Source: Isochrysis galbana (taxonomy: Eukaryota > Haptophyta > Isochrysidales > Isochrysidaceae). From it: DNA of 64,000 nt. A model generated the notes under the pieces. It was not told the DNA's origin. It worked only from the letters and a program-made list of their open reading frames with translations, and searched no databases. The DNA lies in contig CM030945.1 of the NCBI GenBank assembly GCA_018136815.1, positions 37,811 to 101,810 on the forward strand. Reading direction: 5' to 3'. Below are positions 21,747 through 31,609 of this stretch, in pieces. The position numbers and the translations under genes are program-made. The first letter of the stretch is position 1. Each line of letters starts with the position of its first letter.

Positions 21747-23000
21747 ATGTCGAAGAAGCGGCGCGCCGCGCTTCACCAGCGGAAGCTGGGCGCCGCGGCT
21801 GTGGCAGCGGGGGACGTAGTGGCTGTGCCGAAGGGCCCGCCCGACGACCCACCGAGCACGAACGCCGCCGCCAAGCTCAGCCGGACCGCCAAGCGCAATG
21901 CGATGAAGCGCGCAGCCGCCCGCCGGCGCTCCGCTGAGAACGCCGGGATACCACACAAGGACAAGCCAAAAGCGAAGAAACAGAAGCGGGCCGAGGGCGC
22001 ACCCGCTGACGGCGCCGACGTCGCGCTCCGCGTGCTCTTCGAGGATGAACACCTGATCGCCGTCAACAAGCCACCTGGCCTGCTGTGCCACCCAAGCCCT
22101 GGATACTGGGACACCGGCACGGTGGTACATGCACTGCCAGACCGGGAGCGCAGCGCGGGCTTCTCGCCGATCCCGGAGGTCATGCTCGCCGCGCGCCTTG
22201 GGCCGACAGGAGAAAGCGACTCCTTCATACCGCGAGCTATTGTCCACCGCCTGGATAAGGGGACATCCGGAGTGCTGCTCGTCGCTAAGTCTCCTCTTGC
22301 TGAGGGGCACCTTGGCGCCGCATTCCGCGGGCGGTCGACGTCCAAGACATACGTGGCAATTCTGGCCGGGCGGCCGCATTTGCCGCACGACGCAGGTTTG
22401 CGGGGTACAAGAGGCGCGGCGTCAGCCATTTCCGAGCGTGACCACAGCAAGGGCGGCGGAATCGCCATTCAGGCGCCCATCGGCAAGGATGAGGAGGCAA
22501 CGAATGGGCGGATGGCCGTGGTCGACGATGTCCGGCGGGGCAAGCATGCTAGCAGCGTGGTACACCTCCATGCATACTCGCCTACCCATGGCCTCACCCT
22601 TGCGACCGTTGATCTGCACACCGGCCGACAGCACCAAATCCGTGTGCACGCTGCCTTTCTAGGCGCTCCCGTGGCAAACGATGACCTCTATGACCCGCAT
22701 GGTGCACCATCATTTCGAGCCAGCTACAGCTCCTTAGCATGCGGCGGCAGCCTGGGCCGTGGGCGGCCGCTTCTGCATGCCTGGAGGATGCATGTTGCTC
22801 ACCCGGTTGAGAGCACTCCTCATCTAGATGTCGCCGCGCCGTTGCCGCGCGACTTAGCCAACATCGTGTCGCACATGTGGCCGACTCTACCACGTGATCC
22901 TCGAGACTGGCCGGAGCTAACCATTGCGCAGCTCGACGAGCTGCACGGCGCAGGCGCTGAATCAAGGAATGATCGGAGGCAGGGCAGACGTGCTGATTAG
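21747..23000 (+). CDS. RluA-family pseudouridine synthase
   Basis: 417 aa, single exon. The first ~85 aa are Lys/Arg/Ala-rich (MSKKRRAALHQRK...), a nuclear/nucleolar or mitochondrial-type extension. The catalytic domain follows: LIAVNKPPGLLCHPS, then the active-site motif HRLDKGTSGVLLVAKS with the nucleophilic Asp, SKTYVAILAG, and the RNA-binding LHTGRQHQIRVHAAFLGAPVANDDLYD. Enzymes of this family isomerise specific uridines in rRNA or tRNA; the exact site cannot be told from sequence. A ~50-aa insert rich in Gly/Asp after 'YVAILAGRPH' is longer than in bacterial RluA. The start at 21747 is the first ATG downstream of the shared promoter. Confidence 0.9.
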   Translation: MSKKRRAALHQRKLGAAAVAAGDVVAVPKGPPDDPPSTNAAAKLSRTAKRNAMKRAAARRRSAENAGIPHKDKPKAKKQKRAEGAPADGADVALRVLFEDEHLIAVNKPPGLLCHPSPGYWDTGTVVHALPDRERSAGFSPIPEVMLAARLGPTGESDSFIPRAIVHRLDKGTSGVLLVAKSPLAEGHLGAAFRGRSTSKTYVAILAGRPHLPHDAGLRGTRGAASAISERDHSKGGGIAIQAPIGKDEEATNGRMAVVDDVRRGKHASSVVHLHAYSPTHGLTLATVDLHTGRQHQIRVHAAFLGAPVANDDLYDPHGAPSFRASYSSLACGGSLGRGRPLLHAWRMHVAHPVESTPHLDVAAPLPRDLANIVSHMWPTLPRDPRDWPELTIAQLDELHGAGAESRNDRRQGRRAD

Positions 23001-23072
23001 TTGCACAGATATCTATCACAGCCGATGGACGGCGTCGCACCGTTCTCTAGGCAAGTAAGTACGTATAGTTTA

Positions 23073-23147
23073 GGTCGCGTTCCGTCGAAAGAGGACCATC
23101 ATGTGTAGTCTATTTTTAATTTAGATGTGCTTAATTTTATTATAATA
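23073..23147 (+). repeat. Solo end of Fanzor-type element
   Basis: 'gtcgcgttccgtcgaaagag' followed by 'gtttaatttagatgtgctta'-like AT-rich DNA matches the left end of the 32554 element (gtcgcgttccgtcaaaagag, then 'cagatgtgcatg') and, reversed, 59519-59555. Only this end is present; the rest was replaced by retroelement insertions. Confidence 0.6.
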
Positions 23148-23164
23148 TCTAACAACTAAGTTCC

Positions 23165-23834
23165 CTGACAGTTTGAAAACCCTCTACATAATAGCCTGGA
23201 AGTACATAATAAGGGACTTCTACAGGGTGGAATTCGAATCATATGAATATCACTACATACCTGGTTTAGAATCCACGCTAATAAGATTCACTACCCTGGT
23301 GAGGGGCCGTACCCCGTCGAACACTTACCGTCCAATGCGCACTCGCACGGCGGCCCAGGGTAGAAAACCTAAAATTAAAAAACCAGCGGAGCTCAGCACC
23401 CCTATATTTACAGAAGACGCCAAAGGAAGACTAAAGATAAGCGACAACCTCGGCCTAGTGGCGAAAGCGATCGGCCTTGCCGAGAGGCTCGAATAAGCGC
23501 CTAAGTCGAGACACATCCCCTCCCCCCCGTTTCAAGAGAACGCTCAAGTAAAGGAGCACTCCACGAGAGAGTGATACCCCATTAACAACACAAAACCCTC
23601 ACAACATCAATCAGCAAGAAACGGGCCACATAGAGGCACAGGAGGAAGGCGAGAAAAGTCCACTGTGGGCCGGTGCACCCCGCCCGCCCCAGCCCCCCCC
23701 ACAACCTGGGCCCCTATGTAGAGCACGAGGGGAGTTGCCGCAAGGCGGGAAGTGAGGGAGAGGAAGGGATCTGGGCGTGGCTACAATAGCTAACCCAGTA
23801 GCCGCACGCGTGGCGCGAATATTAAAAGGTTTTT
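23165..23834 (+). mobile_element. 5'-truncated LINE-like element nested in another element's hairpin, 16-bp TSD
   Basis: An exact 16-bp direct repeat ATCTAACAACTAAGTT flanks it (23149-23164 and 23835-23850). Removing the insert and one repeat restores the hairpin AACTAAGT-TTAT-ACTTAGTT of the older retroelement starting at 23841. The insert is clearly more AT-rich than the host. It ends AATATTAAAAGGTTTTTTTT, shared with 7027-7050 and 58166-58190 (reversed). Insertion by target-primed reverse transcription is the simplest reading. Confidence 0.85.
23173..23496 (+). CDS. C-terminal part of a LINE-family ORF
   Basis: A 107-codon frame within the nested element. Its C-terminus (PIFTEDAKGRLKISDNLGL, then VAKAIGLAERLE) recurs in the second copy at 58905-59003 (PIFIEDKKGRLKMNDNLGL, then VAKALGLTERIA). 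Most differences are conservative, so the parent ORF evolves under protein-level constraint. No named domain recognised; in other LINEs this position is the end of the pol ORF. Confidence 0.55.
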   Translation: MKTLYIIAWKYIIRDFYRVEFESYEYHYIPGLESTLIRFTTLVRGRTPSNTYRPMRTRTAAQGRKPKIKKPAELSTPIFTEDAKGRLKISDNLGLVAKAIGLAERLE

Positions 23835-23840
23835 TTTTAT

Positions 23841-24383
23841 CTAACAACTAAGTTTATACTTAGTTCGTCCATGGGGGTTTCCGGAGTCCGGCCTTGGTAC
23901 ACTACCTAAGGCCTGGTTTGGAGTGTGGGGTCCGGGCAAGCCTTTTGTGATCTTTTGTTTCAGTCGTGAGTGCCCGCCTGGGCACGTGTTGGATGTTTAG
24001 GTTCCGTCGGGGCTCGTGGCGTGTGGCGTCCCTGGTGCTCCCCTTGTTCGCTGTATCTGCGGCTTATTCGCCTTTGTTTCGTTGCTCCTTGGCCTCCTCG
24101 ACAGCGTGTGCTATCCTCAGCTTGGTGGCTAGCTCCACTACTCCACTAGCTCCTCGCTGGGCCAGACGGAGCCCACAGCCCACCCTTGTCGTTTATGTTG
24201 AATACGGGTCCCAAGTTGCTAATGTCTATCTATTCTTTTCTTGGAACAACTTTTTATCGACCAGCAAGCAGCGTCGAGCGCCATGGCGTCTTGGTGCTGC
24301 AACGCTCCAGCTCCTCGTCAGTCGCGTGAACGGGCGAATCTTGCAGGGCGCCGGGCGAGGGTCGGGGCAATCCTGCCGCACAG
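23841..24383 (+). mobile_element. Hairpin retroelement, 5' part, hit by nested insertion
   Basis: Begins with the hairpin AACTAAGTTTATACTTAGTT and the conserved 'cgtccatggggg'. It diverges from other copies after ~15 nt into a body of its own ('ggagtccggccttggtacac...'), so it may be a different subfamily. No intact ORF. Confidence 0.5.
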
Positions 24384-24740
24384 GATTCCAAAAGACTTAC
24401 CGAATAAGACGAGAGAAATGCGGTGGGCCTAAGGGGAAGATACGAAGAGGTTGCAAATTAAACCTGATTGCAATCACTGAAGTAGATAGAGAAACGCGGG
24501 GAAGATAGCGAATTAAACCAATCTGCGAGGCGCCTAGGATGAAGAAAGGTGGGAAAACTTCCCTTCTCTTCGAGAGAAAGAGAGAGAGAGCGCTCCACAA
24601 CCCAAGATCATGTGCGATGTGCGTCCACGCGAAGCTTTTGACCGAGAACGAGAGAAAGCAGAGAATTATAACGATAAATACCGAACGACGAAGACGAAGA
24701 GAAGAGAGAAGCCTAACGAGTGTCGATTCGCGAATGCGAC
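24384..24740 (-). repeat. Retroelement leader, minus sense
   Basis: Reverse complement of 43176-43560: shares 'tgtcgattcgcgaatgcgac', 'cgaagcttttgaccgagaac', 'aaacttcccttctctt', 'gcaaattaaacct' and 'ccgcacaggattccaa'. The sense start is a palindromic GTCGCATTCGCGAATCGAC. On the sense strand it leads to an ATG near 24282. Confidence 0.65.
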
Positions 24741-24888
24741 AGATTGAGGGGTGAGGGGCGAGGGGGGGGGGAGCGAAAAAAAATCTGACAGCATCTCAAG
24801 ATTGAGGGGGGGAAGCGGAAAGGGATAAGGGATTAAGGGATAAGGGAAAGGGAAAGGGAGAAAAACTATTGTTATAGTTTGAACTATG

Positions 24889-25514
24889 GATGGAGCGTGC
24901 CGCGACCGCTCCCGAGCCCCAGGCGACCCTCGCCACCGCGCCCCACCTGGGACGCCCCATGCCGCCCGAGGCGGCTCGTCAGAAAGCCCTCTCAGTCTCA
25001 GAGCCCATCCAGCCCATCCAAACCACGCCCGCGCAAGCGCGCGGGGTGGCGAGCACTGGCACCGAACAGGTTGCCCCCATGGCTCTGCGTAGCATGCAGG
25101 GGGTCTTTGAGACCCCCTCCAACAGTGGGAAACCCTCCCACCCCAAGAGCACCTCATGTGCTGCCCTCCCCATGGTGGAAACCTCTACCATCAGTGCACC
25201 CAACATGGGAGGGCACTTCACAACCATCAATCTCCTACGTAGAGCAACTTGTGCCTCTGTTTTTCAACATGTTGACTCACTTCTCGTTTTCACCCCACTC
25301 CTGTGGGCCACAAGAACCTACAACTCAGTGCCCTGCCTTGGGCCCTCCTTCAACACTTGACTCCCTCTCCTACTCTCCCTTCCCTCTAGAACCAACCCAA
25401 ACAGCACGAACCCCCTCGCCCTCTGTTCAAAGCACCAAAAATTTCAACTCAAGACCCTTGTTGATACACTTCACGTTTTCACCCCACTCTTGTGGGCCAC
25501 AATTACCTACAACC
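24889..25514 (+). pseudogene. Possible retroelement ORF, Pro/Ala-rich
   Basis: A 156-codon frame begins MERAATAPEPQATLATAPHL at 24890. No domain recognised. The part after 25260 ('cattcaacac...agcaccaaaaatttcaactcaagac') is repeated at 25425-25500 and at 26190-26300, so the locus is built from internal duplications. Confidence 0.35.
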
Positions 25515-25975
25515 GCTCGTCGAGCTCAAGCCACTAGAGCTCGACTCGGTCGTTGCACAGTCGAGAGGTGTTGCGCAACCTCTGCTTCGTCCAGAGGGGG
25601 TTGTGTCGTCCGAGGTGGAGAGGGCGTGCCGGCGTCATGCGCGCGGCGCAGCGCCGGTGTCGGCGTCGTGCGCGCCCGCCCGCTCGTCGAGCTCAAGCCA
25701 CTAGAGCTCGACTCGGTCGTTGCACAGTCGAGAGGTGCTGCGCAACCTCTGCTTCGGCCAGGGGGTTGTGTCGTCCGGGGTGGAGGGGCGTGCCTGTGTC
25801 GAGCGCGCGGTATCCAAGGCGGGCGTCGTGCGCACGCGCGCCCGCTCATCGCGCTCATGCCACTGGAGCTCGACTCGATCGTTGCACCGTCGAGAGGTGT
25901 TTGCGCATGTGTCGCCCGATGTGTGCCGGCGTCGTGCGCGGTGGTGCGCGCGGTGTTGTCCGAGGAGGCGGTGTT
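25515..25975 (+). repeat. Three tandem ~166-bp units
   Basis: Units begin 'cgctcgtcgagctcaagcca' (25515, 25681) and 'cgctcatcgcgctcatgcca' (25848), and each contains 'gagctcgactcg(g/a)tcgttgca' and 'gtcgagaggtg'. The array abuts an element end (25976-26174) shared with the Fanzor element, so it may be the subterminal array of a non-autonomous relative. Confidence 0.75.
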
Positions 25976-26174
25976 TATGTAGTTGTCGGCCTTAGAGGAG
26001 ACGCAGGGAAAAGCGCTGACACGGCGCCCCCCTCGGGGGGGGGGGGACATGCACCGCGGGAAGCAGAAAAAAAAAAGTTGTCTGCATTTAATTTTTAAAA
26101 TACTGATATATACAACTGTGGACATTCGATCGCTCAAATCGACTGATGTCCCACAATTGACGGAACGACACCTC
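25976..26174 (+). repeat. Fanzor-type element right end, second copy
   Basis: Matches 36300-36497: 'aacatgcaccgcgggaa', 'aactgtggacat(t)cgatcg', 'cgactgatgtcccacaattg', ending 'acggaacgacacc'. It has no nuclease gene nearby, so this is a solo end or a deletion derivative. Confidence 0.7.
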
Positions 26175-26896
26175 CTGCCTTGGGCCCTCTTCCAACACTT
26201 CACTCCCTCTCCCACTCCCTCTTCCAACTACAACTAACCCAAGAAGCACAAACCCCCTTGCCCTCTGCTTCAAGCACCAAAAATTTCGACTCAAGACAAG
26301 AGGGAGGACATGTCTTGAGGCGGCGTCACTGCCCATGCCTAGCGCAAGGGTATAGCGCCCCCACTCAGACATCTCCTTCCCCACAGCTCCTCTCTGAGGA
26401 GTTGCTCCTCTCCCTCCCATTAGGCCCCCTTGCCTGCGAGATCAGAACAGGATCCTGACGTAGGGGGCTGTCTGAGTGTGGAGGGAGGGGCGCTCTGGCT
26501 AGCGCAGGTAGAAAGCTAGTGAAGAGCTGGGTGGCATAAGGGGGTAAGGGGGGAAGGGTGCTTGCGCTTGCCGCGGCAGGGTGTCCTGTCTTGAGTGAGC
26601 GCTAGTCCCGTTCCTTTGCCGCGCCGCGACCCATAAAAATTTGTTAAAATTTTAAGGGAAAGGGAAAGGGAAGGGGGAAGGGAAAGGGAAAGGGCCCTTT
26701 GAAAGGGGAGTGGGAGTGGTTCGTGGTTCGTGGGGCAAGGGCGTTGTCTCTGAGTGCCCGGAAATAGGGAGAGATAGTCGCAAGTAGGCATCTTCAAGAG
26801 TTTTTAAAGCCCCGATGTACGCTCTCTTTGGTCCATCCACTATCCATTGGTGGAAGGCCTGCAGTGAAGCCTGATGGCAACCCTTACATTCTAGTA
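26175..26896. other. Repeat debris, no gene
   Basis: 26190-26300 repeats 25350-25460. 26650-26700 is a GGGAAA-type array, similar to 24795-24865 (AAGGGA/TTAAGGGATA). Nothing coding recognised. Confidence 0.4.
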
Positions 26897-27432
26897 CAGT
26901 AAGGGTGCACCATTAAGAAACCACCCCATTAAGGAAAGTATAGAAGCAAATTGGCAGTCCATGAGCTAAGAAAGCTCTATGGCGCAAGAGCGTCCCCGCC
27001 ATAGATAAGAAACTGGTGCGTAAGAAAATCCCTATGCGGTTGGTCCTGTCGGCCTTGTCGGGTACTGGTTGGCGATCGGCGATCACTGCTCACTGCTCAT
27101 CACTCATCTTCACGCTCGCCCACTTGTTTTCTAAGTGCAAAAATTGGCAGAAACCTAGTTCTTCGCAACGTAAGCTCATCAGACAGCGAGGAAGAGAGGA
27201 GATGGAAAGGTGACGATGAGAGGCGCCGCCATAGCAAGAAACTAGGGGAAAACAAGCCCCCCGGTCACCATCACAAGGAAAGCAGCACGCTAAGAAGCCT
27301 CTATACATATTGTAGCTCTCGGCAAACCGCGCAAGAAACCCAGCGTAAGAAACTCCTATGGTCTCGCGGCCGAGCGCTAAGGAAAGTATAGAGGACAAAA
27401 TTCTCGGTTTTCTTAATGGTGCGCCCCTACTG
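26897..27432. mobile_element. Tc1/mariner-like MITE, 536 bp
   Basis: Ends are CAGTAAGGGTGCACCATTAA (left) and CAGTAGGGGCGCACCATTAA (right, reverse complement), next to TA on both sides, as in Tc1/mariner insertions. 'TAAGGAAAGTATAGA' occurs near both ends (26931, 27380) and TAAGAAA words recur inside. No transposase. Confidence 0.6.
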
Positions 27433-27559
27433 TAGTAGTAGTACTACCATAGAGCTCTACACTCTCCCTCACACCCTCACACCTCATTTTTGGAACGGAG
27501 GTAGTAGATCTAAAAGAGAGCGTCCGAGCGAGAAGAGAGGGACTCCAACAAGAGGCAGG

Positions 27560-29392
27560 ATGCCGGCCGTCCTGCTCAGTGCGCCTTGGCTGGCTCTGCT
27601 ATTTGGCGCCCGTCCGCGCGGGGCGCCGCGTGGGACAGCGGTGCTCACGAGCAAGCAGGGCTTGGGCTGGGCTGACCCAGCCTCCGCACTCGCCGCTGCC
27701 AAGCTCGCTACCTCGCAGGATGCCCTTTTCAGCCGGCTGGTCCGCGAGTGCGGCGATGTGGCAGACGAGCAATCCTTCGCTCTTGGCGGGGGCTCGTCGG
27801 CGACGGTACGGTCGTTTGAAGCGGCGGAGCGCAAAGTGGCGTGGTGCACTGCCTCCGCCCTCCGCGAGGCGCGCTACGGGGAGGAAGGCGCGCGCGCAGG
27901 GGGCGGGAAAGCAGGGAGCAGTCTGACAGCAGTCTCGTGCTGGCTCACGCCCACCATCGAGGTGCCAAATCTTTTCGTGTGCGCCGGCATCGCAGACGGT
28001 GGTGTCGCTCTCGAGATTGACTTTCGGCCGAGGCTGAACGCTGCTTACCACCTTGTGGGCAAGGAGCCGTCCACACGGGACGAGTTTGCACAGGTGTGAT
28101 CATTGCTAGTGTCAAGGTATCACTGTTCAGAGCTTTGACCGGCCAGGGGAGGGATCCCTTGCTGCCTGCATTTCATCCGAGCGGACTGCCCAGCCTTGTG
28201 CCATTGTGCTAGTCGAACAGGCCGCTGCATCCCACGCCTCTCACTGTGTACACTCAGGCTGGACTCCGTGCCGAATATGATGCAGCTTATTTCACTACTA
28301 ATGCACACCAATGGGCGTCCTCTTTGCGCTCGTCGCCGGGGGCTAAGACGGTGCCATCGCTTACCGAGGGTCTCTCCCTCCAAGGCCGGCGCCAATTCGG
28401 AGGTGTGCTCGGCCCGAGCAGGGATAGGCGTCAGCACACAACGTGGATACCGCTGCCGGCGGCGGGGCTGAGAGGCCATGCGCGCCTGCTTCGCCCGTCC
28501 TAGCGCTGGTTGCGCGCGTTTCTCCCGCCTGCACATGACAGCGCCTGAGCAGCAAAGGCTTAGACGAGGGCTACCATGCCATATACGGTGCAGCAATTTC
28601 CAGCTGGGGAAGGGCGTGCCGTATAAGCCTCGTTCGTTTTCCACTACACACTACAGCGCCCCACACTACACACTCGCTTCTCGCTTCCTACGAGCCTAGT
28701 CCCAATCGGTAAACAACGCACTCACATCGACGTAGCAGCGCCAGTATGACATGAGACAAGCATATGCAATGCTCATATTTCCTCCGCCGCCTTACCGCCG
28801 CCTTACTCTGTGGACGCACACAGGCGATGGGGCCGGCTCGTGTGCGGGGCCTCTCTTGATCTCCCTCCATCTTCCGCTCACCGATGACTCTATTTCCTTG
28901 GTTGAGCGCGCCGCTTCAGAGGCGGTCGATTTGTGGCAGCAATGGGTAAGCAGCCGTGTGACGCGTGCATCTTTGAGTTGTCTCAGATACCCGCGACCCG
29001 AGCCGTGAATGGATGGAGCCTTGCCATGTGACTAGACCAGCTGCAACGTTACCTCACCCAGCTTGTCCGAGTCCTTCTAGGTGCGGGACGCGCCTCCATC
29101 CTCTTGGATGCGCAACAGGCTTATATATACGCGTGACTGCCAGGTAATTTTGAGCCAGCAACCGTCGAAGATCAGCACAGCACGCTAAAGCAACCGGCAT
29201 ACCGGCCATGTTGCTCAGGTACGGTCCACTTTGTACTTAGCCTCGCGTGCAGCGCTCGAGAAGGAGTACGGCGAGGCTGCGGTACCGTTCGCGATGGCCA
29301 CCGCCGGGAGGCAGGATATGTGGGGTCACAACATGATGCAGGAGCAGGGCGCGTTCGGCGCCGACCCCGCCGACGGCGAGGGGAGAGACTAA
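27560..29392 (+). CDS. Red chlorophyll catabolite reductase-like protein, 5 exons
   Basis: Exons 27560-28093, 28258-28350, 28745-28955, 29036-29080 and 29253-29392 join in phase to 340 codons. Short signal-like N-terminus (MPAVLLSAPWLALLFGARP). Exon 1 ends with a core (SCWLTPTIEVPNLFVCAGIA, then ALEIDFRPRLNAAYH) resembling RCCR and the related ferredoxin-dependent bilin reductase fold ('..tPhL..e.. ..id..PR.dl'). Later exons read AYAMLIFPPPPYRRLTLW, AASEAVDLWQQW and LEKEYGEAAVPFAMATAG. RCCR reduces red chlorophyll catabolite in plastids. The similarity here is at pattern level only, and catalytic residues cannot be assigned. Confidence 0.45.
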
Positions 29393-29393
29393 C

Positions 29394-29759
29394 TCACCTC
29401 AGCAACGGGAGGTTGGGCACTCCACGCCCCCTCAGGGCGGACCGGCTGGGCGCACCGAGGCGCCCGCCGCCCATCCAGGCGGGCAGGGCGCGAGCAAGCG
29501 GCCTAGGCGGCCGCGAGCTCGCCCCAGCCTCGTCGGGCACCACGTGCTCGATCTGGATGTGCTGCCCCTCGTACACATTCCGGTTCTCCACGACCACCTT
29601 AAGGCCCGAGCGGCTGCCGCTCTGACCCTTGGCGCCGCGCGCGGGCTCGTAGTCACGCACGCGAGATGAAAGGCCCGTGAAGTCGACCATCCGACGTACG
29701 CACCCTGCGCCCTGCTCAGGGAGCACCAGCGGCTTCCACCGCCACCCTGCCACCCGCAT
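29394..29759 (-). CDS. Small hypothetical protein, convergent with RCCR-like gene
   Basis: 121 aa from the ATG at 29759, preceded by a (CT)n/(GA)n tract as at other gene starts. Middle segment GLKVVVENRNVYEGQHIQIE reads like a beta-rich globular domain; the C-terminal third is Arg/Pro-rich and may not be coding. The frame's stop (TGA, 29394) overlaps a strong donor-like CTGAG|GTGAGT, so the true protein may continue by splicing into DNA antisense to the RCCR-like gene. The two genes' stops are 1 bp apart. No family recognised. Confidence 0.45.
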   Translation of the reverse strand: MRVAGWRWKPLVLPEQGAGCVRRMVDFTGLSSRVRDYEPARGAKGQSGSRSGLKVVVENRNVYEGQHIQIEHVVPDEAGASSRPPRPLARALPAWMGGGRLGAPSRSALRGRGVPNLPLLR

Positions 29760-30400
29760 CCCCCCCCCGCCTCTCTCTCTCTCTCTCTCTCTCTCCCCTC
29801 GCTGTCTGCTTCTCTTGTATCTCTTGCGGTCTCCCTCGTCTCCTGCCTCTCCGCCCTCCCCCTCTCTCCCCCCCTCTTATCTCATCTCTCTTCATCACCT
29901 CCTTTCTTCTCTCTCTCCTCTTCTTCTCTGGGGGGGCGGTCCGGGTTTCGGGGGGGGGGGGGGGGGGAGCCGTAACAAGTGTATTCACAAGGTACTTATG
30001 ATATTCAGCATCCGTGAAAGGTTGAAAGTTGAAAGTTGTAAGGTAAAAGGCGTAGGAGTACTCTACTGTACTTTAGTGTTCACTCTAGACTAGAGTACTC
30101 TATCATGGGTGGAGCTCTAGAGTAGAGTAGAGTGCATGTGTGATAGTATGATAATACGAGGACCCTTTCAGGAAACCCGAGGTCTGGAGTCTGGAGCTCT
30201 CTCTCTCTCTCTACTCTAAGGGATTCACAGGAAATAGTCTAGAGTAGAGTACTCCTGGAGAGAGAGTATATGTGCCGTGTCTATTTTTGCTGCGAGAGCG
30301 AAGAAAAGAGAAAAGAGGAGAGTTGCTGGTTCGCCCACACACCTCCCCCGCTTTCTCTTTTCTCTTTCCCTCCCCCGCTCCCTCCCCCTCCCCCTCCGCG
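29760..30400. promoter_or_regulatory. Divergent promoter region, CT-rich and poly-G/C runs
   Basis: (CT)n at 29770-29800, C/T-rich DNA to 29925, a 17-nt poly-G at ~29950, then several repeats of 'ctagagtagagtact'-type words (30060-30265). A C/T-rich block (30345-30400) abuts the thioredoxin ATG. Confidence 0.5.
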
Positions 30401-31609
30401 ATGGCGCCGAGACTACTTGGCTCCGTCTGCTGCCCTCTCGCGCTGGCGCTGGTGTTGACGATGCTCGGCGCGTCGGCCGACGCGCTCGTGCTCACGCGCA
30501 TTGCGCCTGCACCTAGCACACGCACATCGCGCTCTGCGCCGCCGCTGATGGGCGCCGTGCGCAAGGTGAGTGCCCACCTGCATCTCTCCCTCTCCCTCCC
30601 TCTCTCTTGCCTGCCCCTCCTCCTCTCTTTCCCTCCCACACTACGTCGGTCCGTCCTACGTCCGTCCATCTTTCCATCCTGCCATCCTTTCTCCCTTCTC
30701 CCCCTCCCTTCACGCCTCTCTCTTTCACTTCTTCGCTCGTTCGCTTGCTCGCTCCCGATATTTCTTCTGCTCTGTCGCCCTCGTCCTCTCTCTGCTTCTG
30801 GGCTCTTCTATGTCTTCAGAAGCCCCGCTGCCTTTTCTCTACATGCCACAACGCCTCTATTCCCCATGCGCTTTCCCGTTGCCCATTGCGCATGCCATGA
30901 GTCGCACTTGCTCAGAGCCTGGTGTGGATGCTCTTGTTCACAAGGTCACAACTGCTGAATTCGAGGAGGAGCTGCAGGACTGCTCCACGCCAATTCTTCT
31001 GGACGTCTTCGCGGTCTGGTGCGGTCCCTGTCAGCTCATGGCCCCTCAGCTGGAGCAGGTGAGCGTGTGGAGCTAAAGGTTGTGTGGAGCCAACGGGGCC
31101 GGTCAGGCAAACGGAGAATTTTCGTCTTGTAAGAGATTGGGTCGGGCCATTGAGTTGAAACTGCTGCAACCTCCGACGTCTGGAAGCGATGCGGCCCATC
31201 GCGGCGCCCAGAGAATCAACAACAGGCGAATAGCCATTTGAAGCCGGAGCGCACTCTCATCCGTGCAGGTTGCGGAGAAGCTCGGCGACAAGGTGCGTGT
31301 TCTCAAGGTTGATGCTGACGAGGAACCGGAAGTTGCGGATACGCTCATGGTGTGTGGCATGCCACACCTCGATCCTCCGCTCTCCGCAGAGACTCTATCG
31401 TTGCCTAGTTTGCCGCATGGACGATTGTGTAGAGCGTGAGTCTCATGGTCAGTCTAGAATACTCTCAGCTAGGCCGTCTCTTGTGACCGCAGATCCGAGG
31501 CCTGCCCACTGTTCTTCTCATCAACGACATGTCGGTTGTGATGCGTGCTGAGGGAGCACTCATGGCTGATGAGCTGCTGGAGATCGTCAACTACCACTTC
31601 TTCGGGTGA
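30401..31609 (+). CDS. Thioredoxin, secreted/plastid presequence, 4 exons
   Basis: Exons 30401-30565, 30945-31058, 31269-31349 and 31493-31609 keep phase 0 throughout and give 158 aa. Exon 1 is a signal-peptide-like presequence (MAPRLLGSVCCPLALALVLTMLG) plus a Ser/Arg/Pro linker, consistent with import into a secondary plastid. The thioredoxin fold follows: VTTAEFEEEL, the redox site WCGPC in VFAVWCGPCQLMAPQLEQ, KVRVLKVDADEEPEVADTLM and the cis-Pro loop IRGLPTVLLI. It reduces target disulfides, probably m- or y-type in the stroma (inference). The acceptor of exon 2 (cacaag|GTC) was chosen to keep phase. Donors are GTGAGT, GTGAGC and GTGTGT. Confidence 0.88.

Noticed and set aside
24790..24865. 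Interstitial telomere repeat
   Set aside because: Degenerate AAGGGA/TTAAGGG words without a regular TTAGGG-type period; also present at 26650 as GGGAAA.
24889..25982. 367-aa frame as an expressed host gene
   Set aside because: Contains internal duplications and runs through the 166-bp tandem array; repeat-derived.
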